Source: Anthracocystis setariae (lineage: Eukaryota > Basidiomycota > Ustilaginomycetes > Ustilaginales > Ustilaginaceae). Taken from it: a stretch of 64,000 nt of DNA. Within the stretch, counting starts at the first letter, position 1; each line of letters starts with the position of its first letter. Below, in pieces: positions 10,878 through 19,389 of this stretch. A program made the position numbers and the translations under genes. The stretch spans positions 496,001 through 560,000 of the forward strand of contig CAKMXJ010000007.1 in the NCBI GenBank assembly GCA_928724745.1, written 5' to 3'. The notes below the pieces were generated by a model that saw nothing but the letters and a program-made list of their open reading frames with translations, ran no database searches and was not told where the DNA came from.

Positions 10878-12090
10878 ATGAACGGGCGATACGACGCTAC
10901 ATCCTCTCGGCCCAAGATTACAGTGCGACAGCTGAACAGGGATCATGCCAACTTTATCTTGGAAAATGTGGACCTATCATTTGCAAACTCGTTGAGAAGG
11001 ATCATGATTGCCGACATCCCAACGGTGGCGATCGACATGGTGGAGATCAGGAATAACACAACGGTGCTACCAGACGAGTTCTTGGCGCATAGGCTGGGAA
11101 TGATTCCGTTGCTGAGCATGGATTGTGCCAAAGCGTTGGTGGATCACAGGGTAAGTAGAAGGAGTCTCGTGCGCGGATGACATTGATCCGACACTTACGT
11201 CTCTCTGTTTGTCCTTCCTTTCACCGCTGTTCAAACGTATATCTCGCTCCCCTCCTCCGCGACGACACACGCATCACGTCTACTTCATCGCTGTTCTCAT
11301 CACTGCGGCTTTGCACGAACAGGACTGCGCGTGTGAAGATGGCTGCGACCGTTGCTCTGTCGAGCTCACTCTGCGTGCACGCTGCACTACACGCGGTAAC
11401 CTCGAAGTGACCTCGCGCGACTTGATACGCTCCGACACGATCGAATCCGCCGTCACATACGATGATGACGGGCTCAACGAAGCCGCAGCCCCCAAGCACC
11501 CAGACTTTGGTCGTCCCGTTGGCCATGACGGCTCGATCCCGCCCATCATGCTGGTCAAGATGTCCAAGGGCCAAGAGCTCGACATCCGCTGCATTGCACG
11601 TAAAGGTTTCGCCAAGGAGCACGCGAAATGGTCGCCATGCTCTGCGGTTGGGTTCGAATACGATCCGCACAACTCGCTGCGTCACACCACCTACTGGTAC
11701 GAATTCGACGCCAAGCAGGAGTGGCCCGAGGGACCTAACGCCGAATGCGAAGAGCCTCCACAGGAGGGCGCGCCGTTCGACTACAACAAGAAGGCGAACA
11801 AGTTCTACTTTGACGTCGAGGCGAGTGGATCGATGCATCCGGCCGAGATCGTGGAGACGGGGTTGGGATTGCTCGAGTATAGGGTGGCGCAGATCGTGCA
11901 GGAATTGAGCATGTTGGATGCGCAACCGGGCGAGGGTGGCGCGGGGGGGATGGAAAATGGCATGATGGATCCGTATGGAGATATGAACGGTGGTATGGAT
12001 CTGAATGGGGGAGGTGGAATGGGAGATATGAACGGATACCATCAACAAGCTGCTCAGGCAAATCCCTATACCGGCAGTGGTTGGGACTGA
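10878..12090 (+). CDS. RPB3: RNA polymerase II subunit RPB3
   Basis: Two exons: 10878-11150 and 11323-12090. The intron (11151-11322, 172 nt) starts GTAAGT and ends GAACAG in phase 0, giving 346 residues. RPB3 is the alpha-like subunit that pairs with RPB11 to nucleate assembly of RNA polymerase II in the nucleus. Exon 1 carries the alpha-family dimerisation motif [19 protein letters not shown] near residue 35 and HRLGMIPL near residue 74. Exon 2 begins with the zinc-binding loop, Cys93, 95, 99 and 102 (CxCx3CxxC). It continues with [22 protein letters not shown] near residue 155 and the FEYDP and TYWYE segments. A Gly/Met-rich tail of about 40 residues at the C-terminus ([10 protein letters not shown] and so on) goes beyond the conserved core. 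The splice sites are inferred from protein continuity. Confidence 0.96.
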
Positions 12091-12964
12091 GCACAGATAC
12101 GATACTACTTACGTTCTTGTGGCTGAGTGGCGTAGGACCCGAAAGAGCCGCCAGAGCTCATGCCATACATCGCCAGCTTCTGTCCCTCATTGTCATGTCC
12201 TCCCCTCCCGCGCACACTCCGGGTTCGTTTACTCTGGCTTGGAAGGCCGAAATCCTACCATAAAATTAATTGTACTTGTAGACATCAACCATGAAAACCA
12301 CACTTTTTTGGCCATGATTTGTATGTACTGTACATGTACAGTACAGTACCGTACAGTATCGTATGCGTGAGGTGCTTCTGTGATAATGATTTCAGTGTCG
12401 AGAGAGCGAGATCTGATCGCCGATGAAATCCAGTCCTTGTTTGTTGGAAATCAGATTTATTTTCGACCCATTGATCGTGTTAGGTCAGCAACGCGCTGGC
12501 GGGTTGGATCAGGGTCTTTATAATAGCACCGATGACAGCTTGACTACTTTCGAGTTCGTCTGTTTGCCTCGTCTTAACATTGCAATCGACGGACCAAGGT
12601 GACGACGGTCCGCCTCCATGAGGCGGTCCTGTCGAAAACACAGTAGAGCGACCATCTGGGAAATGGCCTCCTAGCTGACTGGATTGCTTCCCAAGTCTGG
12701 GCAGTTTTTCTTTGTTTTCAAGGTGTGAGGTTTGTTTTCGAGGTATGTACTGCACTTGTCTCTTCGACTGTAATGCCAATCAAGGATGCCGACATTCGGA
12801 TCACTCAGCCTTCATTTGCATGCACCACATCGATACCTTCACTGCCTACAGTATATTTCGGCCACAGTCTCATGTACCGTACCCAGTGAAACAGCGATAG
12901 CTAGCCTCGTATACAACCTCGTCTGACTGTGAGGAGAGACATGGGAAGCGATGCACAGACTTTA
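12091..12964. other. Intergenic region between RPB3 and retroelement A
   Basis: No gene is seen. The 3' end of RPB3 lies at the left. A perfect 20-bp palindrome, GTACTGTACATGTACAGTAC, is at 12325-12344, followed by more GTACAGTA units to 12358. The last five bases (CTTTA, 12960-12964) are the left copy of the target-site duplication of element A. Confidence 0.5.
12960..12964. repeat. Target-site duplication of element A, left copy (CTTTA)
   Basis: CTTTA directly precedes the LTR here and directly follows the other LTR at 27530-27534, the 5-bp duplication made by Ty3/Gypsy integrase. Confidence 0.9.
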
Positions 12965-13149
12965 TGTTACACGAACACGCTACAAGGCATTCGGATAACA
13001 AGAAGATGGTATTTCTAAGGAAGGAATGACGACGGTGAGAGCTATATACATACCAGCTGCACATAGCTATATGCGTCTCACATGCCGTAAGGCATGTGAA
13101 TGAGGCTCGCGCGGGTGTCTCGCGCGAGAGGTTACGCATCGGCGTAACA
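12965..13149 (-). repeat. Element A, 3' LTR
   Basis: 185 bp, identical by eye to 27345-27529. On the element strand it starts TGTTAC and ends GTAACA. Immediately upstream in element sense (13153-13163 on the + strand) is the polypurine tract AAAAGGGGGGG, which primes plus-strand DNA synthesis. The LTR contains consecutive inverted repeats (see findings) and a TATATAG box. Confidence 0.95.
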
Positions 13150-13484
13150 TTGCCCCCCCTTTTAAGAAAGACGACGGTTTAAGAGAAGGAACGAAGAAAC
13201 CGTGCGACTGTGAAACCCAATCGAGATCCGAAAACGAGAACGGAACGGAAAAGAACATGAGGCGGGGAAGACGAGGAGAAGGCGAGAACATGTTGAAGGA
13301 CTGCCGAGAACGAAGGAAAGGAACGAACAGCAAGGAAGGCAAGAAGGGCGAAACCGTGTTGAAGGAATGCCAAGAACGGAGGAAGAACGATCCAGAGACG
13401 GAGACTGAGACAGAACAAGAACCCAAGGGAGCAAGGCGGGAACGAGACGAGACGGACAGCGAGACGAAAGGTGAGGATTGCGAG
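13150..13484 (-). other. Element A, untranslated region between pol stop and 3' LTR
   Basis: 335 bases with no convincing gene. It holds the 3' untranslated part of the element RNA and the polypurine tract. The + strand is purine-rich (many GAAGGAA, CGAGA runs). The corresponding 363 bases of element C (46936-47298) are equally non-coding and pyrimidine-rich in element sense. Confidence 0.6.
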
Positions 13485-16307
13485 TTAGCCGGCGGGAGGG
13501 GCGGCTTGTGCTTGACGTTGAGCCCAAGCGTCGAGGACCGCCTGATCGGTGACGGTCGAAGCCGGAACCCATTTATCGTGACCGGCATGTTCGAAACGAA
13601 CCAAGTACATCTTACCCCGGGTGCGACCGGTACGCTCGTTTAGAATGACTGAGATGGTGGCGGAAGTGACCGGTTTCTCGGACGGAACGTACGGTTCTAG
13701 ATGCTGAATTGAAACCACGGGGTGAAGGCGGCTACCGGTTGGAAACTGAAGTTCGTATGCGAGCGGACTGATAACGCGTTTGATTCGATACGGGCCCACA
13801 CGCTGAACACCAAGACGGCGATCAGGAGGCAGCAGGCCCTTCGGGAGGGAGTATCCGTCATGCAGCTCAAGCCAGACCCAGTCGCCGACGGAAAGCGAGG
13901 GGGGAGCGGCGTGCAATTGATCGTAGCGCTGCCGCATGTACGCTTGGACCATGGCCAGATGGTCGAGAGCTTGTTGTCGCATCGCGATGCGGCGATCGGG
14001 AAGGGAAAGGTCGCTGGTGACGGTGGATGGCTGGAGCGCGGTGAATGGATCTCGGAGCTTGAGACCATACAGCAAGTCGTTGGGAGCGGCGTTCATCGAA
14101 GCGTTCACGCGGTTGCCCAATAGCAACTCTACAAGGCTGAGATGAGTTGGCCAGTCGTCCGCCCAGGCGTTACAGAGCCCCCGAAGAAGGAGCTCGACGG
14201 ACTGAATAGCTCGCTCGCTTTGACCGTCGCTTTTGTGGTGGGCTGTGGAAGTGGCAAGTTCGCATCCGTAGCGCTCGTTCAAGCTCCGCCAGAATTGCGA
14301 CGTGAGACGAGAATCCCTATCGCTGATGATTTTCTTAGGCCAACCGATATGAGGAAGGAGCCGGTCCGCATAACGCTGACTCCATCGCTCAGCTGACCAG
14401 CTGGTCGCGCCTGCGAGCAGGTAGATACGGCGGGTGGCTGTATCAGTAAGAACTAAGATTGTGTCGTTCTCTTCAAGATCAAAAGGAGCCCGGGCTGTTG
14501 GTAAACGAACAATGAAATCGCAAGATACAGTTACAAATGGCGTGTCGGGGGCCGGGAGGGGTTGGAGAGCGCCATAAGGCCGATGACGTAGTGTGCGTGT
14601 TTGCTGACAATGGGAGCAGCGACGCACAAACTCCTCGACATGATGCAATGAGTGCGGCGAATAAGCCACAGCGCGGAAACGATCGAAGGTGGCTTGCGCG
14701 CCCAGATGTCCGGAGTGCGCCAGTGAGATAACGCGCGACAAGGCGAGCGGGCCAACGCAGATGCGCCACAAGCCGGTGGAATCAATCTTGTGCAGCAGAT
14801 CCTTGGTGGTGAGACCAAAGGAACCATTATCGAAAGGGCGAGTAGAGCCAGCGGCTTTGCGGAGTTCGCAGATGATCCGTTGCATTGCTGAATCTGCTTG
14901 CTGGGCGCGGCGGAGGTCGGACTTGAGGCCGGAACTAAGGACCAATTCCGTGGCGTGAAGGGTGTTGGCGGCGGTTTCGCTGGCGTGGATTCGGCTCAGC
15001 GCGTCGACGTGTGCCATGTACATACCTTTGCGATGAAGAATGCGTAATTTCGGCCGGAATTCCGCCAGCAAGAGAGCGAAACGCACGAGACGAGGATTTC
15101 GAGCAGCCGGAGTGGCGGAAAAGGGCTTGGCATCTGCGATCGAAGTCACGGCAAGGTGGTCCGTGAAGAGCAAATGGGGCCCTGGCGAAGCGTCGAGAAA
15201 ACGTCGCACGCGCCCAAGGGCCCAAACGGCGGCGGCCGCTTCAAGCTCAGTCGGCCAATAGGCTCGTTCAGCTGGTTTCAGAGCGCGTGAGTCAAACCAG
15301 ATCGGGACTTCGGCTGCAGCATCGGGTGAATCAGGATGGATGACATCAAGGCATGCGATCGCAGGCTCGGTGTCCTCCGAAAACCGGTTCTGATGAAGAG
15401 CGAGCGCAAAACCGTTCTGTTGGGAGGCGTCCACGTACAGTAAGAACGGTTTATCGTAGTTGGGAAAGCGGAGCGTGCGGTCTTGGAGGATTTGCTTAAG
15501 TTCGATGAGCGCCTGCCAAGCTGATGGTTTGTCGGGAACGGAGGTTCCGTTACAGTAGGACTTGCGAGCGTGTCCCGACTTAGGCGCCGACTTGGTAAGC
15601 AGGTTCTTAAGCCGCAGCAATGGAGCGATTAGCGCTGCGAAACGTGGTACATAGTTTTTGTAGTAAGAGAAAAAACCGACCACATGTTCGAGCTGGTTGA
15701 GGGTGGTGGGGTAAGGAATGGAACCGATGGCGTCACACTTAGCTGGGGCCGTGCGCGTGCCCAGGCCAGAAACGAGATGTCCCAAAAGGGGAACTTCGGT
15801 CCGGGCGACGTGAGCCTTGTCACGGGACAGGGTAAGGCCCAGGTCCTTGATTACTTGCAGAATGGCTTTGACGTGGCGCTCATGCTCCTCGAGGGTGCTC
15901 GAACGGACTCCGAAGTCGTCGACGTAGACAAAAGCGATTTCCGCGAGGCCAGCTGCGCGGAAGGCATTGGTGAGAACGCGTTGAAGGAAGGCGACGGAAC
16001 GAGACTGGCCCATGATCGTACAGGATAGCGTCTCTTGTCCCCGATGAGTGAGTACTGTCGCCTTCCACCGGTCATCGACGTGCAGTGGCATTTGATAGAA
16101 GGCTTTTCGCAGGTCAAAGGTAGTAATATACTTAGCACCTGCGAGACGTTCGCGAAGCTCATCTGGTGTGGGCAATGGATAATGATCGGGGTCGACAACT
16201 TCATTGAGCCGTCGCAGATCTACGACTGGCCTAGGCTTGCCGTTACGATACACGACGAAAACTGGCCAACCGCAAGCGGTGCCCGGCGGAGCCGGTGCTA
16301 GGCGGCC
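13485..16307 (-). pseudogene. pol: Element A pol, 3' part (RT, RNase H, integrase), separated by element B
   Basis: Read from 16307 down to the stop at 13485. It resumes pol exactly where the 5' part (24921-25819) is cut. Domains in order: reverse transcriptase with TTFDLRKAFYQMPL and the catalytic box YVDD; RNase H (LLYVDASQQNGFALALHQ, acidic residues also in TELEAAAA and FTDHLAV); integrase HHCC zinc finger (AHSGHLGAQATFDR ... CSHCQQT); DDE core (SCDFIV, ISDRDSR, QSERAIQ); GPY-type module (GPYRIKR). At the C-terminus is a chromodomain-like segment (KMYLVRFEHAGHDKWVP). No stop or frameshift is seen. The gene is broken only by the insertion of B. An apparent upstream extension to 16421 is translated LTR of B and is not part of this gene. 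Confidence 0.93.
16303..16307. repeat. Target-site duplication of element B, left copy (CGGCC)
   Basis: CGGCC is present here and again at 24921-24925, directly outside the two LTRs of element B. Keeping one copy restores the pol codons of element A (…CAGGGCCG CTAGC… in the sense strand), which proves the insertion point. Confidence 0.95.
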
Positions 16308-16802
16308 TGTTAAGCGCCAAGGGTCTGACAACCTCCTGACTGTGCGGCGTGGCACGCGGTGCGCGAGGCTTGGGCTTGGGAGCGCGTGGCGGGGGTGGTG
16401 GCCACGAGAGTCACCGAGCACGATCCTGAGGTTAACGGTTCTACCGTTGGGTCTGATATTCGCTATTACTCAAGGTAACTAAGAATACATTCGACGGCGG
16501 ACAACAAGGAGGTGGCGCGCGGCCCCCACCTTATAAGGCATCACGCGTGCCACGCGCCGCGCGCCTCTTCCTAGAAACACGCGGCTCGCGCGCGGCCCCG
16601 ATTCACGACATATGGGTTGGGCCCCTGTGTCGAACGCTGCGCGGCGCGCCTCCCTCTTCAGGAAGCGACGCGCGGCGCGCTCCTCCATTCCCAGCATCCC
16701 CCGTAGCTCGCCCCCTAATGGTAACACCCCGCGTGGCACGCCCTCTCCCCAGCGCGGCCGTCGGACAGCACGCTGGTTGAGAGCCTTCGCCCAGCCGTAA
16801 CA
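16308..16802 (-). repeat. Element B, 3' LTR
   Basis: 495 bp, TGTTA...TAACA ends, identical by eye to the 5' LTR. GC-rich with many GCGCGC-containing words. In element sense it carries a TTATAA box followed 40 nt later by GTCGAATGTA, the predicted RNA start and self-primer. The adjacent polypurine tract (GGGGGGGTAA in element sense) is at 16803-16812. Confidence 0.95.
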
Positions 16803-17078
16803 TTACCCCCCCGCCTCGGGGTGCGCGCACTCCGGAGCGCGCAAGCCCCACTCGTTGCGGCGGCGGGAGTGGTTCCAAAAAATTTTCGCCCGTGGGGCAC
16901 GGAGCGGCGCACGCGTCAATGGCTGGGCGCACAAAGCGTTGCGCAGCGGGGGACTCAGCCTCATTTGGGGTGCTGCGGCTCCCAATGATTGACCTACGGG
17001 GGTACACACCTTTCCTTCCTCCCACCACCTGATCACAACTCGACTCCCACGCCGGGTGAGCAAGATAGCTGAGCAGCA

Positions 17079-18957
17079 ATGACCGATAACAGTAAGTATG
17101 GGCACGTTCCGGGGTACGATACCGGCGGCGAGACGCTGACTGACGCGTGGCTCTGAATTTCCGGTTCCTGTGCCTGACCAGCCGACAAGTCCTCAAACGA
17201 GAAAACGCGCGCCGAAGCTGAGGCCGCGTCGACCCTTCGCGCGATCCTGGCCGTGGTCCCCGATCCCCCGGGCGACAAGCGAGGCCACTGCGACCGTGGT
17301 AGAGCCCCCCGCCAACCGCGACCTCTCCATCCGGGACGGCCGGTGAGTAACCCTTTCCCTCGGCGTGTTGATCGGTACGCATACTGACCCCAAACCTCCC
17401 TGGTGGGACTCCGCCATTTGACAGCGCCCACAACGATGAGTGCCCCTGTGATCGAGATTTCTTCTTCGCCTCCGCCCCAGGCTCGCGATGGCATTCCTTC
17501 CCCCGAGGCTCGCGACGGCGTTCCGTCTCCCGAGGCTCGCGCTCAACCTTCCGCCGAGGCTAGCGGCCAAACCCCCTTCTACCGCCGACGACCGTGCCGA
17601 CCAGAGCCAATTCCGTTACCAGGTGTGGGAGATCCTGCCGTGGGGTGAGCGGAGCTGTCCTATCGTGGACTCTCTGATGCGCGAGCGCAAGGACCAGCCT
17701 ATCGGCGATGTCCCCTTCGTGGTACGTCTCATCAAGGCCGCCCTGGTAGTTAGCGATCCCGACTGCGAGGAGTTCATGGCGCCCTGCTACGCGTGCGAGC
17801 ACAAGGGCTGCGACGCCGCGGCGTGCCACGCGGACCCCGAGCGTGGCGCAGTGACGGGCAGGCGCGACGCCGGCGCCAGAATCCCCGACGAGATCGCCGA
17901 AGCCTTCGAGGGCATGCCGACGCCCTGCAGCGCGTGCGGCACGAAACGTAAGTGCGACTGGCGCGGCCGGGTCCCGTGGCTGGGGAATCGGCTCGAGGGC
18001 CCGTGGCTGATGGAAGCCTACCTCTGGATGCGCGTCCTGGGCCATCGTCCCAATCCCGCCCTGACCCCGTCGATGGTGCCGGTAGGTGCGCTCCCGCCGT
18101 ACATGGAGGCCGAGCGCGCCGCTGTAGCACAGCGCTACGCCCGGCGTCGCTGGCCGCGTGCCAGCCGTCGAACCAGGGATGACAACAGCGACGACAACGA
18201 GAGCAGCGAGAGCGATGGGGAGTCTGTAGAGGGGGGGCGCGAGCCCGCCACTCCCAGTCCCCGCGCGACCCGTACCACCCGAGGCCGCGCTGCCGACCGT
18301 CCCCGCCCTCTGGGCTCCCCCAAGGCCCCTCGTCCCCGCCGCGCTGCTGCGCGCAAGCCGCTCAGCGCCCTTCCGGGGGTGAGCGCTACTGTTCGCGCGA
18401 CGCCGCGCAACCGTGACGAGGAAGCTGGGGGGTCGTCTACCCTGGGTTCCAATCCGCCGGCGCCATCGGCCTCTTACCGGAAACAGGCGGTGCATCTTCA
18501 ACGTAGTACGGAGGCCATCGAGCGCGCGCTCGACGACCTCAAGGTTACGATTCGGCAGTGCGCTGCCGCTGGCCTGCTGGAGGGTATGGACGTGCAGTCG
18601 TCCACCATGAAGCGGCACCTGATGATGCTGGAGTCTACGCCCGCTGCTCTGCGAACGACGCTGCACGAGCTCGTCGACTACTGGCGGGTGAGCGGGCCCG
18701 CGTATCTGATCGCCTCGGACTCGTCGGACTCGGACAGCGCGTCCCACGTTGCCGCCGCTCGCGAGCGTGTTGGGCGCCTCCTGGACCACGCGCCGCCGGC
18801 TAGCGCCCCGCATCCGGCCGCTGGCTCTCCCGTCGCTGTGGTGCCCGCGCGCCGCGCATCGCCCTCGTCTCCCTTGGTGGCGGAGGCCCCTCGCACGCCC
18901 AAGCGTCCGCGCCGGCAAGCACTCCCTGGTGGTGGAGAAGGCGCGGGCCCGGCCTGA
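17079..18957 (+). CDS. Cysteine-rich protein encoded antisense inside element B
   Basis: A gene on the strand opposite to gag-pol, between pol and the 3' LTR. The firm part is an open frame of about 460 codons ending at 18957. Its protein has two Cys/His clusters (PCYACEHKGCDAAACHADP and TPCSACGTKRKCDWRG), conserved-looking tryptophans, an acidic Ser/Asp tract (DDNSDDNESSESDGES), basic Pro/Arg-rich linkers and a helical C-terminal half (residues like RSTEAIERALDDLKV). The clusters could bind zinc; the second resembles half of a Zn2Cys6 motif. Upstream are good splice signals: candidate exons 17079-17091, 17182-17342 and 17425 onward, with introns GTAAGT...CTGACCAG and GTGAGT...TTGACAG. Exon 3 starts the segment SAPVIEISSS, a SUMO-interaction-like motif. 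Reading through needs one C less at 17572-17576, and probably at 17265-17269 and 17305-17310. Function unknown; a DNA- or chromatin-binding accessory factor is inference. Confidence 0.62.
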
Positions 18958-19389
18958 GTCTCTAGCTGTGCCGCGCGCCCCTTGCTCTGTTGCTCCAATG
19001 TCTGTTGGCCGGCTCCGGTAACCCCGTAGTCGGCCTTGAAATCCAAAATGTTCCCCGTGTTGTTGTGCTTGTGCCCTTGCGTTCGTGTCTGAGTAAAAGT
19101 GAGGCTTGAGCGTGGCGGGATCCGGTGGGTGCTGTGGCGCGCGGGGTTGCGGGATCTCTGGCGAGCCGCGCGGTACTGGGGAGCTGTGTAAGGGTGTCGG
19201 GCACGCCAGCAAGGGTGACGAGCGCGCCGTGAGCGAGACGACGCGAGGCGGGTTGGGAGCCCGTCCTGGGGGTGCGCGCGCCGACGCGGGTGACGAGCGC
19301 GCCATGAGTGTGACAACGCGAGGCGGGTCAGGAGCTCGCCCTGAGGGAGCGCGCGGCATTATGAGGTTGCCGCTTGCCCCCGGCCACCG
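18958..19389. other. Element B, spacer between antisense gene and pol, with 75-bp tandem repeat
   Basis: The 3' ends of pol (minus) and the antisense gene (plus) converge here. From 19213 an imperfect unit beginning GGGTGACGAGCGCGCC is repeated with a 75-base period (19213-19287 and 19288-19362). It reaches close to the pol stop codon. No other coding sequence is supported. Confidence 0.6.

Noticed and set aside
16308..16421. N-terminal extension of the element A pol fragment
   Set aside because: These codons are translated LTR of element B; the gene really joins across the insertion.
17560..19359. 599-codon minus-strand ORF downstream of element B pol
   Set aside because: It is an Arg/Pro/Gly/Ala-rich shadow of the GC-rich antisense gene. 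The + strand frame carries the Cys, Trp and Tyr patterns and the splice sites.
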